A stretch of 64,000 nucleotides of DNA from Xanthobacter agilis (GTDB taxonomy: Bacteria; Pseudomonadota; Alphaproteobacteria; Rhizobiales; Xanthobacteraceae), in the NCBI RefSeq assembly GCF_021730435.1, contig NZ_JABWGX010000023.1:1-64000 (forward strand), in the 5' to 3' direction. This document shows, piece by piece, positions 37,335 through 52,609 of this stretch (position 1 is the stretch's first letter; each line of letters begins with the position of its first letter). Position numbers and translations under genes: made by a program. The notes below the pieces were generated by a model that saw only the letters and a program-made list of their open reading frames with translations, searched no databases and was not told where the DNA came from.

Positions 37335-38267
37335 ATGGAACTGCGGACCCTGAGAGCCTTCGTCGAAGTGGTGCGCCAGGGCGGCTTTTCCCAGGCGGCC
37401 AAGGTGGTGTTCGCCACCCAGCCCACCATTTCGAAAGCGGTGAAGCAGCTGGAGGAGGAATTGGGCGTGCCGGTGCTGGACCGCATCGGCCACAAGAGCA
37501 TGCTCACCGCCGCCGGCGAGATCGTCTATCGCCGGGCCCTCGCCATGCTGGCCGAGCGGGACGATCTGATCGCCGAATTGGCCGACCTGCGCGGCCTCAA
37601 GACCGGCACGCTGCGCCTGGGGCTGCCGCCGCTTGGGGCGAGCACCTTGTTCGCCCCCCTGTTCGCCATCTACCGCGCGCGCTATCCGGGCATCGAGATC
37701 CGCCTGACCGAGCAGGGGTCCAAGCGGCTGGAAGAAATCGTGCTGGCGGGCGAGGTGGAGTTGGCCGCCTCGCTCCTGCCCACGGCGGACGACTTCGACT
37801 TCCAGCCCGTGCGCTGCGAACCGCTGATGGCGGTGATGTCCACACAACACCCCCTCGCGGGCCAACGGACGACCGGCATCGCGGCCCTGGCGGCCTCGCC
37901 CTTCATCCTGTTCGAACAGGGGTTCGCGCTCAACAAGGTGCTGCTGGAGGCCTGCGAGCGCAACGGGTTCTCACCCACGGTCGCGGCCCGCAGCGGGCAG
38001 ATCGATTTCATCGTGGAGCTGGTGGCGGCGCGCCTCGGCGTCGCGTTCCTGCCGCAGACCATCGCGGCGCTCAGGCGCACGTCGGCGGTGTCCTTGGTGC
38101 AGCTCGACGAGCCCCACACCCAATGGCACATGGCGCTCGTCTGGCGGCGCGGGGGCTATCTGTCCCGCGCCGCGCGGGCCTGGGTGGATCTCACGCGGGA
38201 AGTCTACGGCGCCGCGCCGGACGGAACCGGCGCGGAACCCCGCTTGCCGCATCCGCCGGCAGGGTGA
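37335..38267 (+). CDS. LysR-family regulator, CidR-like
   Basis: This 310-residue regulator has the LysR helix-turn-helix (QAAKVVFATQPTISKAVKQLEEELG) and a full effector-binding domain. Divergent placement from lrgAB is the standard arrangement of CidR, which in other bacteria activates cidAB in response to acetate or pyruvate overflow. The CidR role rests on context and general similarity. Unlike the LysR remnant at 841-1138 this copy is intact. Confidence 0.88.
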   Translation: MELRTLRAFVEVVRQGGFSQAAKVVFATQPTISKAVKQLEEELGVPVLDRIGHKSMLTAAGEIVYRRALAMLAERDDLIAELADLRGLKTGTLRLGLPPLGASTLFAPLFAIYRARYPGIEIRLTEQGSKRLEEIVLAGEVELAASLLPTADDFDFQPVRCEPLMAVMSTQHPLAGQRTTGIAALAASPFILFEQGFALNKVLLEACERNGFSPTVAARSGQIDFIVELVAARLGVAFLPQTIAALRRTSAVSLVQLDEPHTQWHMALVWRRGGYLSRAARAWVDLTREVYGAAPDGTGAEPRLPHPPAG

Positions 38268-38300
38268 AACCCTTGGCCTCGGCGCAGGTGCGCCATGGCC

Positions 38301-38774
38301 TCAGGACCAGCGCACCTCGACGATCTCGAAGGAGCGGGCACCCTTGGGCGTCACCACCTCGACGGAGGAGCCCTTCTTCTTGCCGATGAGGGCGCGGGCG
38401 ACGGGCGAGGAAATGGAGATACGGCCCGCCTTGGCATCAGCCTCGCTGTCGCCGACGATCTGCCACACCTTTTCTTCCTCGGTGTCCTCATCCACCAGAG
38501 TCACCGTGGCGCCGAACTTCACCACATCGCCCGAGAGCTTGGACACGTCGATCACCTCGGCGCGGGACAGCTTGTCCTCGAGCTCGGCGACGCGGCCCTC
38601 ATTGAGCGATTGCAGCTCCTTGGCGGCGTGATACTCGGCATTCTCGGACAGGTCGCCATGGGCGCGCGCTTCTGAAATCGCGGCGATGATGCGCGGGCGC
38701 TCCACCTGCTGGCGATGCTTCAACTCCTGCTCGAGGGCCGCATAGCCCCCGACGGTCATCGGAATCTTCTCCAT
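38301..38774 (-). CDS. greA: Transcription elongation factor GreA
   Basis: This 157-residue protein has the N-terminal coiled coil with acidic tip ([18 protein letters not shown]) that enters the RNA polymerase secondary channel and stimulates cleavage of backtracked RNA, and the C-terminal FKBP-like domain ([22 protein letters not shown]). The ATG at 38774 follows AAAGGACCC; the frame runs open upstream without homology. It lies 245 bases downstream of carB on the same strand. Confidence 0.97.
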   Translation of the reverse strand: MEKIPMTVGGYAALEQELKHRQQVERPRIIAAISEARAHGDLSENAEYHAAKELQSLNEGRVAELEDKLSRAEVIDVSKLSGDVVKFGATVTLVDEDTEEEKVWQIVGDSEADAKAGRISISSPVARALIGKKKGSSVEVVTPKGARSFEIVEVRWS

Positions 38775-39019
38775 GGGTCCTTTCAAGACCTCCCGAAACT
38801 GATGCGTGCGAGACACCGCGGCCTGCGGTTCGTCGCCCTTGAAAATCACCGTGCCCGCGCAACGCGGAACTCTGCGGCACGGCCCGAGATCCCCCGCCGG
38901 CCCGACGCCGACCATCCCGGCCGGCGACACGCAGCCGACCGGCCAGACTGAAAGGGACCAAACGACAAGAATGCGCGGACGCCGAAACGCCCGCGCTGCT
39001 GAACCTGCCCGTCAATCCC

Positions 39020-42385
<3,366 letters not shown>

Positions 42386-42689
42386 GTCTCTCTGGCGCTC
42401 TGGCTCACCTTGGCCCCTGGCATGCACTTGTCCCCTGCCGACGGGCGGCGAGGGAAAAGGCTTCAGGCGCAAAAAAAGGGCCGCGGGTCGCGCGCCCCCT
42501 ACAGGATCATCTCCGTCACCCGCGGATACGGCACGCAAGCGCGACGACACGAGGACGATAGATGCGGCTAAAGCCGGCGTGACGCGCAAAAAATCGCGCG
42601 TGCCGGCTCACTGATGGACTTCCTTAGACCATAATTTCCGGCGACGGAAGACGCCTTCCCCTCTGCCGCCCGCAAAGGAGCGTTGCAAG
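42386..42689. other. Divergent intergenic region carB/GtrA with stem-loop
   Basis: The 304-base gap holds no convincing gene. A stem-loop at 42572-42608 has outer arms AGCCGGC/GCCGGCT and inner arms CGCGC/GCGCG enclosing an A6 loop. In the carB direction it would lie about 190 bases above the start codon. I find no clear -35/-10 pair. The AAAGGAG at 42674-42680 belongs to the GtrA gene. Confidence 0.5.
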
Positions 42690-43133
42690 GTGTTCACAAG
42701 TCGGATGACCAAGATCCGCAAAGCGGTTCTACGTTACCGCCCGCTCGTACTTCAGATCGGCGCGTTCGCCTGGGTGGGCCTTGTCGCCACGGGTGCCCAC
42801 TTCGCCACGCTCGCGCTGGTGGTGGAGCAGGATATGGCAGGTCCGGTCGCCGGCTCGGTCATGGGGTCGGTAGTGGGGGCAATCGTATCCTACACGTTGA
42901 ACCGACTGTTCACCTTCGATTCGACCCGCTCCCATGCCGGAGCGGTGCCGCGATTCGCGGTGGTGGCGCTGGGCGCGTTCGCGCTCAACGCCCTCATCAT
43001 GGAGGTGCTGGTGCACGGCCTTGACGTGTACTACTTGGCGGCGCAGGTGGTGGCCACGGGCATCACCCTGGTGTGGACCTTCACCGGCTACCGCGTCTGG
43101 GCCTTCGCCGACCGCTCCCTGCACCGCGCCTAG
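42690..43133 (+). CDS. GtrA family membrane protein
   Basis: This 147-residue protein has four membrane segments with the GtrA pattern: FAWVGLVATGAHFATL in the first span, the YTLNRLFTFDS motif between the second and third, and FTGYRVWAF at the end of the fourth. GtrA proteins are thought to move polyprenyl-linked sugars or take part in cell-surface glycan synthesis. The start is a GTG at 42690 with AAAGGAG upstream; an ATG at 42705 is an alternative. No glycosyltransferase gene is adjacent. Confidence 0.85.
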   Translation: MFTSRMTKIRKAVLRYRPLVLQIGAFAWVGLVATGAHFATLALVVEQDMAGPVAGSVMGSVVGAIVSYTLNRLFTFDSTRSHAGAVPRFAVVALGAFALNALIMEVLVHGLDVYYLAAQVVATGITLVWTFTGYRVWAFADRSLHRA

Positions 43134-43154
43134 GGGCGCGGCGCGCGCCGGTCT

Positions 43155-43862
43155 TCAGCGATAGTTGATCCAGAACACGCCGACGGTGGGATTGGCCGCG
43201 CGCACGCTCGCATCCGTAGACGACAGGCGGCGCGGGCCGGACACCTTGCCCTGGGCAGCGTTGCTCACGGTCGCCGGCAGCGCGAGTTGCACGCCGGGCC
43301 GGCAGCCCCCGCCGATGTTGGCGAGGCGCCCGCCCTGCCAGTCGGCCACCACGCCGCCGGCCGCCCCGCCGAAGCCCTGGATGCGGAACGGGCCGCCGTT
43401 CGCCTTCTCAAGGTCGGCGATGGTGGAGCCGATGCCGATGCCGTTCACCGTCCAGGTGCTCTCCTCGGTGAAGGAGATCCGGCGGGGGCCGGCGAGAGCG
43501 CCGGGATCCTTGAACGAGATTTCCATGGCCAGCGCCGGATCGTTCGGCAGCAGCACCACGCCGGGCGACGAATTGCCGTCGGGCGAGGTGACGGTGCCGG
43601 TGACCACATTGGCTTGTCCGAAGTCCGCCGCCAGATTGATGGCGGTGGAATTGGGCGCGAACGGGCCGGTGCACTGGAACTGGCGCGGTCCGGCCGTGGG
43701 CTTCGGCACCGCGACGATGGTCTCGGAATAATCGCCGAAGGCATCGGTCTGCTTGACGACGCCGGTGCCCCAGCTATCCGGGGAGCCCTGGCAGGCGGCA
43801 AGCGCGACGGCCAGCGCCGTCAGCGCGGCAGCGGACATGAAAGTGGTGCGACGCAGCGACAT
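43155..43862 (-). CDS. Predicted lipoprotein of unknown function
   Basis: This 235-residue protein has a signal peptide ending in a lipobox (ALAVALAAC), so it is probably lipid-anchored. The mature part has a central motif (GIGIGSTIADLEKANGGPFRI and GFGGAAGGVVADWQGG) seen in several otherwise unannotated secreted proteins. Cysteines remain at FQCTGP and GGGCRPG. The ATG at 43862 has GGAGGCTGTC upstream. I cannot name a function. It is convergent with the GtrA gene and divergent from the MFS transporter gene. Confidence 0.7.
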   Translation of the reverse strand: MSLRRTTFMSAAALTALAVALAACQGSPDSWGTGVVKQTDAFGDYSETIVAVPKPTAGPRQFQCTGPFAPNSTAINLAADFGQANVVTGTVTSPDGNSSPGVVLLPNDPALAMEISFKDPGALAGPRRISFTEESTWTVNGIGIGSTIADLEKANGGPFRIQGFGGAAGGVVADWQGGRLANIGGGCRPGVQLALPATVSNAAQGKVSGPRRLSSTDASVRAANPTVGVFWINYR

Positions 43863-44106
43863 GACAGCCTCCAGCAACCCGATGACGCGGACGGAGCACG
43901 CAACGCGCCTCCGGCGGACGCCGGAACCGTTGCCCCCTTGGGCCGTGGCGCGCCCCCAACCGGCGGCCTCGACCTTCCGCGTTTGCAGGCACCCGCACCC
44001 GCTTCCACCCATAGCTTGTCACGCCATGGGCCGCCAGAGGGCGGAGCCGTCATAACGGCTTCACGGTAAAGAGGTTTCCCTCCCCTGGAACTCTAGGGGT
44101 ACCACC

Positions 44107-45579
44107 ATGAACGAGATGCCGACGAACGCGGCCCTTTCCCCGGCCAGATCCGTTCAGGATTATATCGACGAGACCCCCATCTGGCCCGATGGCACCAGCG
44201 TGGGCGCGGCCCCCATGACCACCATGCAATGGCGCATCTGGTGGCTCGCGGCGGCCGGAAAGTTCTTCGAGGGCCTGGTGGTATTCATGACCGGCGTCGC
44301 CATGCCGCTGATGTCGCGCGAGTTCGGCATGAACGCCTTCCAGCACGGTCTCGTGGGGGCGGCGAGCCTCGCCGGCATCCTCATCGGCGCGCTGCTGCTG
44401 GGCGGGCTGGCCGATCAGTTCGGCCGCAAGGTGATGTTCATCGTGGAGATGGTGATCTTCATCATCTTCCTGGCGCTGCTCTCGATCAGCCCGTCGTTCG
44501 GCTGGACCGTCGCCTTCCTGTTCGGCATGGGCGTGGCGCTCGGCTGCGACTACCCCACCGCCCATCTGGTGATCTCGGAGAGCATCCCCACCTCCGCGCG
44601 CGGTCGGCTGGTGCTCGGCGCCTTCGGCTTCCAGGCGGTGGGCGCACTCACCGGCACCCTGGTGGGCTATCTGGTGTTGTCCAACCTCGCGGACGTGAGC
44701 GGCTGGCGCCTCATGTATGCCGTGGCCATTCTGCCCGCCCTGGCGGTGGTGGTCGGCCGCTTCTTCGTGACCGAAAGCGCCTCCTGGCTGATGGTGCACG
44801 GGCGTCATTCGGAAGCCGAGCACGAAGCCCACAAGCTGCTGAAGCGCAAGCCGCAATATCCCAAGCACATCAAGCTTGAGAGCAAGCACAAGCCCCACAG
44901 CAAGGAAGACCGGCACCCCTCGGCGCTGTTCAGCGCCCGCAACCGGCGCGCCACCATCCTGGCGGCGGTGCCCTGGTTCCTCCAGGATCTCGGCACCTAC
45001 GGCATCGGCATCTTCACGCCCACCATCCTGGCCGCCGCCCTGGGGGTCGCCGCCACTCATGGCCAGGATCTGACCGACCTCATCGCCGATGACGAACTCG
45101 CGGCCGAGGGCGCCGCCGCCATCGACCTCCTGCTCATCCTCGGCGTCGGCGCCGCCGTGCTGCTGGCCGACCGGGTGGGGCGCATCCCACTGCAGATCCT
45201 CGGCTTCCTTGGCTGCGCCGGGGGCCTGCTGATCGCCGCCTTGTCCACCTATTACACCGACGGGCCGCGGATCACCCTCATCTTCGCCGGCTTCATGCTG
45301 TTCAACTTCATGACCAACCTCGGCCCCAACGCGCAGACCTATCTCCTGGCCGGCGAGGTGTTTCCCACCCACATTCGCGGCATGGGGGCAGGCTTTGCGG
45401 CGGCGTTCGCGAAAATGGGCGCGGTGCTGACCGCGTTCCTGTTCCCGATCCTGCTGGTCGATCTCGGCACGGCGACCCTGCTCTACATCCTGGCCGGCAC
45501 CTCGGTGCTGGGCGCGGTGCTCACCTACGCCTTCCGCATTGAAACCAAGGGCCGCAGCCTGGACGAGATCGGGCTTTAG
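44107..45579 (+). CDS. MFS transporter (sugar porter/MHS-like)
   Basis: This 490-residue protein has twelve predicted membrane segments and both major-facilitator signatures: LGGLADQFGRKVMF after span 2 and ADRVGRIPLQ after span 8. SESIPTSARGR and AGEVFPTHIRGMG are the sugar-porter-type motifs after spans 4 and 10. A hydrophilic central loop (His/Lys-rich, about residues 232-275) separates the halves. The substrate could be an organic acid, aromatic acid or sugar and cannot be decided. The gene is monocistronic. Confidence 0.88.
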   Translation: MNEMPTNAALSPARSVQDYIDETPIWPDGTSVGAAPMTTMQWRIWWLAAAGKFFEGLVVFMTGVAMPLMSREFGMNAFQHGLVGAASLAGILIGALLLGGLADQFGRKVMFIVEMVIFIIFLALLSISPSFGWTVAFLFGMGVALGCDYPTAHLVISESIPTSARGRLVLGAFGFQAVGALTGTLVGYLVLSNLADVSGWRLMYAVAILPALAVVVGRFFVTESASWLMVHGRHSEAEHEAHKLLKRKPQYPKHIKLESKHKPHSKEDRHPSALFSARNRRATILAAVPWFLQDLGTYGIGIFTPTILAAALGVAATHGQDLTDLIADDELAAEGAAAIDLLLILGVGAAVLLADRVGRIPLQILGFLGCAGGLLIAALSTYYTDGPRITLIFAGFMLFNFMTNLGPNAQTYLLAGEVFPTHIRGMGAGFAAAFAKMGAVLTAFLFPILLVDLGTATLLYILAGTSVLGAVLTYAFRIETKGRSLDEIGL

Positions 45580-45610
45580 GTCACCGGAGCGGAAGCCCAG
45601 CCCGAGGTGG

Positions 45611-46165
45611 TCACAGCGGGGCGAGCGTCGGCGCCCGGTGCCACCAGGCTTCCACCTCGGCCATTTCGGCCGGCACCACCTGGGCCATATCCCCGGCGAA
45701 ATGGGTCCAATCCGCCGCCACCGACGGCGACACCGAGGTGAGAATGGAGAACTCCGCCGCCACCGCGGCGTAGAAGGCCGACGTCAGGCCTCGCCCCTCC
45801 GCCTCCTGGCGGCCGAACTTGGAGAGGATCACCACCGTGTCGCGCCCGGCGCCGCCGCCGGCGAGGCGTTCGGTGATGGCGTTCTCCACCCCGGCGCAGG
45901 CGGCCGCGAGCCCCTCGGGATCAAGGCTGCACCCCGCTGATCCCGGGCCGAGGTCCTGGTGCAGGCGGTTGGTGGCGCCGGTGACAAGGTCGAGCAGCAT
46001 CACATCCTGATGGGCGACGCCAGGCACCATGTCTTCCACCACGCCCAGCACATGGGCCCCCTCGGCCTTGAGGCGGCGGGCCGCCTCCACCAGGAGCGAC
46101 TGGATCACCTCCCGGTCCGCGCCCTGCACGGCAAGGATCATGGGTCGATTCGATGCGTCCACCAT
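45611..46165 (-). CDS. DUF2478 domain protein
   Basis: This 184-residue cytoplasmic protein matches DUF2478: PMILAVQGADREVIQSLLVEAARRL, VEDMVPG, LDLVTGATNRLHQDLGPGSAGCSLD and DTVVILSKFGRQEAEGRGL. My recollection is that such proteins are often encoded near molybdate-transport or Mo-enzyme genes and resemble THEP1-like nucleotidases, but function is not established. The ATG at 46165 has GGAAG upstream. No mod genes are in the window; msrP, a molybdoenzyme gene, is 13 kb away. A palindrome lies 45 bases above the start. Confidence 0.78.
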   Translation of the reverse strand: MVDASNRPMILAVQGADREVIQSLLVEAARRLKAEGAHVLGVVEDMVPGVAHQDVMLLDLVTGATNRLHQDLGPGSAGCSLDPEGLAAACAGVENAITERLAGGGAGRDTVVILSKFGRQEAEGRGLTSAFYAAVAAEFSILTSVSPSVAADWTHFAGDMAQVVPAEMAEVEAWWHRAPTLAPL

Positions 46166-46209
46166 GGCAATCTTCCAGACCCGCGACAGGTGGGCTGCCG
46201 CGCTGTGTA

Positions 46210-46228
46210 GTTCGCATATATATCGAAC
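46210..46228. promoter_or_regulatory. Inverted repeat GTTCG-N9-CGAAC upstream of the DUF2478 gene
   Basis: Five-base perfect arms flank the AT-only core CATATATAT. On the minus strand it reads CGATATATA within the palindrome, which matches one half of a ModE-type Mo box (CGNTATATA). The second half-site is absent, so regulation by ModE is only a hypothesis. Its place 45-63 bases above the DUF2478 start suits an operator. Confidence 0.45.
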
Positions 46229-46342
46229 CATAACAGACGGCGCCCCGCCTTTGCCAGCCGGGATCGACAGGCCTCACGCCGGACTCATCCTTGCCACAGA
46301 TGCGACTTAAGTCGGCCTCCCGATCGCACGGAGACTGACCCC

Positions 46343-46744
46343 TTGAGAGCGCTCCATCTCCCCCTCGCGGCTTCGGTCGCGACCGTCCTGGTCTGTACCG
46401 GCATTGCCCAGGCCGCGACCCCCAAGCGCGACGAGATGATGCTTCACCTGGACCCGGCCACGCGCATCGAGCAGCGCTGCAACGCGCGGGCCATGGGCAT
46501 GATCGAGCGCGAGCACCACGGCATGCGCCCCGACGAGCTGGTGGCCTATGCCTTCGCCGACACCACGGTGGGCGGCGACAGCGTCGTGGCGCCCGGCGCG
46601 GCGGTGCGCAGCGCCGGCCATTGGTATCGCCTCTCCTATCGCTGCCACGCCAGCGCCGACGGCATGGACATCAAGGACCTGAGCTACGCGCTCGGGGCCG
46701 AGGTGCCGCGCGCCGATTGGTCGGCGCATGATCTGGTGCCCTGA
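46343..46744 (+). CDS. DUF930 domain secreted protein
   Basis: This 133-residue protein has a signal peptide (LVCTGIAQA) and the DUF930 pattern MMLHLDPATRIEQRCNARAM, with a second conserved Cys in YRCHASADGMDIKDL; the two cysteines may form a disulfide in the periplasm. The only available start is a TTG at 46343 with GGAG ten bases upstream. DUF930 proteins have no known function and are widespread in Hyphomicrobiales. Confidence 0.82.
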   Translation: MRALHLPLAASVATVLVCTGIAQAATPKRDEMMLHLDPATRIEQRCNARAMGMIEREHHGMRPDELVAYAFADTTVGGDSVVAPGAAVRSAGHWYRLSYRCHASADGMDIKDLSYALGAEVPRADWSAHDLVP

Positions 46745-46764
46745 GGGGCGGGCGGTGGCGGCGG

Positions 46765-47394
46765 TCAATGCAGCGTTTCGGTGTAGACGAACTTCGGCAT
46801 GCGCCAGCCATAGTGCAGGGCGAGAAGCCGCAGGCCGAGGCCGATCAGCATCACCCCGACCATCAGCAGATCATGGGACACGCCAAGCTGCGCGCCGCCC
46901 ACATAGAGCCCGCCGGTGATGATCGACACGGTGCCGTAGAGCTCGGCCCGGAACAGCAACGGGACATCGGCGCACAGCACATCCCGCAGCACGCCGCCCA
47001 CGCACCCGGTGATCAACCCCGAGGCGATGACGATCACCACCGGCATGCCCAGCCCCATGGCCACGTTGCAGCCGATGATGGTGAACACCACCAGCCCCAC
47101 CGCATCCAGGAACAGGAACAGATAGCGCAGGTGGTGCATGTAGCGGGCGATGACGACGGTCGCCAGCGCCGCGCCCGAGGTGATGAGCAGATAGGACGGA
47201 TGCTCAATCCACGACAGGGGATGGCGCCCCAGCAGCACATCGCGCACCGAACCGCCGCCCAGCGCCGTGACCGAGCCGAGCAGGCACACGCCCACCCAGT
47301 CCATCTCCCGCCGCCCGGCCGCCAAGGCCGCCGTCATCGCCTCGGCGACGATGGCGACAATGTAGAGAACCTTGAAGACCAGCGCCGTTTCCAT
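46765..47394 (-). CDS. TRIC (UPF0126) family channel protein
   Basis: This 209-residue protein has seven membrane segments in two similar triplets plus one. Each triplet carries the TRIC signature: GGGSVRDVLLGRHPLSW in the first and GGVLRDVLCADVP in the second. Prokaryotic TRIC proteins form trimeric cation channels, some potassium-conducting. It is transcribed alone. Confidence 0.9.
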   Translation of the reverse strand: METALVFKVLYIVAIVAEAMTAALAAGRREMDWVGVCLLGSVTALGGGSVRDVLLGRHPLSWIEHPSYLLITSGAALATVVIARYMHHLRYLFLFLDAVGLVVFTIIGCNVAMGLGMPVVIVIASGLITGCVGGVLRDVLCADVPLLFRAELYGTVSIITGGLYVGGAQLGVSHDLLMVGVMLIGLGLRLLALHYGWRMPKFVYTETLH

Positions 47395-47465
47395 GCCCCC
47401 GCCCCTTGGCTTGTTCCGCGAGAGGGTATCTCCGGTGCAAAGAAACGCCGTACCGCACGCGCGGC

Positions 47466-47522
47466 TTTGCGTTCAGGCCCCATCTTGGCGTTCAGGCTCG
47501 TTCTCGGCGTCCAGGCCCGTTC
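47466..47522. repeat. Three tandem 19-bp repeats upstream of the repeat-protein gene
   Basis: Units start at 47466, 47485 and 47504 and share the core GGCGTTCAGGCYCGTTC with several mismatches. They lie in the 252-base gap between the TRIC gene and the gene at 47647, about 125 bases above its start, and could be regulator binding sites or simple slippage. Confidence 0.75.
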
Positions 47523-47990
47523 TTGCCGCCGACGGAAAGGTCCCAGCTCCGACATACCCCAGGGGCGAAATAGCATAGTGTCAGGACGGGAGGCGAGCGC
47601 CGGCGCCCCGCTGGCGCTCGCCAGACCGAAGAAGAAGGCGTGTGCCATGACTGAACCGCAGCCGCAGGATGGACCCCGGACCACCTCCCGGAACAGGACG
47701 GACGCGACCCCCGCCACGCCCCGCCAGGCGGTGGCGCGTCCGGTCGCGGCCACAGGCCTCGGCGCAATGGGCCTGGGCGCCGTGGGGCTGAGCTCCATGG
47801 GCGCGCTCGCCATCGGAGCGCTTGCCGTGGGCGCGGTAGCACTGGGGGCCCTCGCCATCGGACGGCTCGCGGTGGGGCGCGCGCGCATCGGCCGCGCGCG
47901 GGTCCGCCGCCTGGAAATCGATACACTGGTGGTGGGCGAGATCATTCGCCGCCCGCGCCCGCAGCCGACAGCATCATCCGCGGCGGCCGA

Positions 47991-50762
<2,772 letters not shown>

Positions 50763-50918
50763 GCCGCCAATATGGGCGGCGCGGGCGCATCCGAAAAGCC
50801 CCCGTCGCACGCTTCCGCGCGTCAACGCCCCGAACGCCCGCCGTCCAGACACCTGCCTTGCGATTGCCCGAAGCCCAGCCTAGGCAAACGCCCCCGTCCC
50901 TCTCACTTTGGCCCGTCC

Positions 50919-51281
50919 ATGCCTTTCCTATCGTCCCTGCTGCCCCCGCAGATCGCGCCCCTGGTGCTGCTCCTGGCCTCCAACGTCTTCATGACGTTCG
51001 CCTGGTATGGGCATCTGAAATACAAGTCGGCGCCGCTCGTGCTGGCCATTGTCGCCAGCTGGGGCATCGCCTTCTTTGAATATTGCCTGGCCGTGCCGGC
51101 CAACCGGCTGGGGTCGCAGATCTATTCCACGGCCCAGCTCAAGACCATGCAGGAGGTCATCACCCTCATCGTCTTCGCCGGCTTCTCCGTGCTCTACCTG
51201 AAAGAGCCGCTCGGCTGGAACCATCTGGTGGGCTTCGCCTTCATTGCCGCGGGCGCCTACTTTATCTTCCACAAATTCTGA
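50919..51281 (+). CDS. DUF486 / DMT family membrane protein
   Basis: This 120-residue protein has four membrane segments and the DUF486 pattern FMTFAWYGHLKYKSAPL, SWGIAFFEYCLAVPANRLGSQ, LKTMQEVITL and LYLKEPLGWNHLVGF. It belongs to the drug/metabolite-transporter clan; function unknown. It probably dimerises like other four-span members. Its last 25 bases overlap the convergent sugar dehydrogenase gene. Confidence 0.9.
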   Translation: MPFLSSLLPPQIAPLVLLLASNVFMTFAWYGHLKYKSAPLVLAIVASWGIAFFEYCLAVPANRLGSQIYSTAQLKTMQEVITLIVFAGFSVLYLKEPLGWNHLVGFAFIAAGAYFIFHKF

Positions 51282-52489
51282 TCCACCGCCGCCGGACGCG
51301 GCGCGGCGGCGGGAACGACCCGCAGAATCCGCCCCAGGTCGGAATCGGTCGCGAGCCACAGCGCCCCATCCGGCCCCAGGCGCACGTCGCGCACGCGCTC
51401 GCCCATGGGCAACCGCTCCTCGCCCATCACGAGGCCGTCGCGCACCTTCACTTCCACCAGGGCCTCCCCGGCCAAGGCGCCGACGAAGAGCTGCCCTTGG
51501 AAGGCCGGAAACAGAGTGCCCTCATAGAAGGCGGCCCCCGACGGCGCGATGGAGGGGTCCCAGTAGAACAGGGGCTGCTCCATGCCGGTCTTGGCGCTGC
51601 CCACGCCAATCTTCTCCCCGGAATAATGCCGCCCATAGCCGATCACCGGCCATCCATAGTTGAGGCCGGGCTGCGGGCGGTTGACCTCGTCGCCGCCGCG
51701 CGGACCGTGCTCCACCGTCCACAGGCGACCGGTGCCAGGCTCGATGGCCGCACCCTGCACGTTGCGGTGTCCGTAGGAATAGATCTCCGGCCGCGCGCCG
51801 GTGACACGGACGAAGGGATTGTCCTTGGGGATCGATCCATCCGCGTTGATGCGGACGATCTTGCCAAGGGTCGAGGACAGGTCCTGCGCCCGCTCCTTCA
51901 GGTCGAACCGCTCACCCAGCGTCACGAACAAGGTGCCGTCGGGCGCGAAGGCGAGCCGGGAGCCGAAATGGTTGCTCCCGGACCACGCCGGCTGCTGGCG
52001 GAAGATGACGGTGACGTCACTCAGCGCATCCGCCTCCGGGCTGAGCCTGGCGCGGGCCACGGCGGTCGCGAGCCCATCCGGCCGCCGCTCGGCGAAGCTG
52101 AGATAGATCAGGCGGTTGTCGAAGAAGGCGGGATCAAGGGCGACGTCGAGCAAGCCGCCCTGCCCCACCGCGGCCACCGCGGGCACGCCGCGCACCGGCG
52201 GGGCCACGACCCCGTTCCGTTCCACCACGCGGAGCCGTCCCGGCCGCTCGGTGACGAGCAGCCGCCCGTCAGGCAGAAAAGCCATGCCCCAGGGATGGTC
52301 CAACCCGGAGGCAAACGCCTCCACCCGCACCATCTCGCCACCGAACCGCACCGGCTTCTCCGGCAGGGCCCAGGCGGGCGCAGCCGCCGCGCACACGGCG
52401 AGCCACAGGATGAAAACGACGAGCCGGCGCAGGACGGCTGCAACCTCGGCGCGGCGCGCCAGGAATTCGCGTGAGACAGAGTGCTTCAC
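51257..52489 (-). CDS. PQQ-dependent sugar dehydrogenase, soluble type
   Basis: This 410-residue protein has a long signal peptide (LRRLVVFILWLAVCAAAAPAWA) and a six-bladed propeller of the soluble aldose dehydrogenase (YliI/Asd) family: SGLDHPWGMAFLPDGRLLVTER, GQGGLLDVALDP, SYGHRNVQGAA and TVEHGPRGGDEVNR are family landmarks. It should oxidise aldoses in the periplasm using PQQ. I chose the GTG at 52489 because GGAGG lies six bases upstream; alternatives are 52504 (ATG) and 52522 (GTG). No PQQ synthesis genes are in the window, so the cofactor may be made elsewhere or taken up. Confidence 0.85.
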   Translation of the reverse strand: MKHSVSREFLARRAEVAAVLRRLVVFILWLAVCAAAAPAWALPEKPVRFGGEMVRVEAFASGLDHPWGMAFLPDGRLLVTERPGRLRVVERNGVVAPPVRGVPAVAAVGQGGLLDVALDPAFFDNRLIYLSFAERRPDGLATAVARARLSPEADALSDVTVIFRQQPAWSGSNHFGSRLAFAPDGTLFVTLGERFDLKERAQDLSSTLGKIVRINADGSIPKDNPFVRVTGARPEIYSYGHRNVQGAAIEPGTGRLWTVEHGPRGGDEVNRPQPGLNYGWPVIGYGRHYSGEKIGVGSAKTGMEQPLFYWDPSIAPSGAAFYEGTLFPAFQGQLFVGALAGEALVEVKVRDGLVMGEERLPMGERVRDVRLGPDGALWLATDSDLGRILRVVPAAAPRPAAVDQNLWKIK

Positions 52490-52609
52490 CGCCCGCCTCC
52501 ACATGCCAGAAATTGATTTCACGACAGACTGTTAAATACTTTTTGTCCCACATCAAGGTTCAGGTGCCCCTGCGCGATAGATTGCCGGGATTCACATGGG
52601 AGTCTCTCT

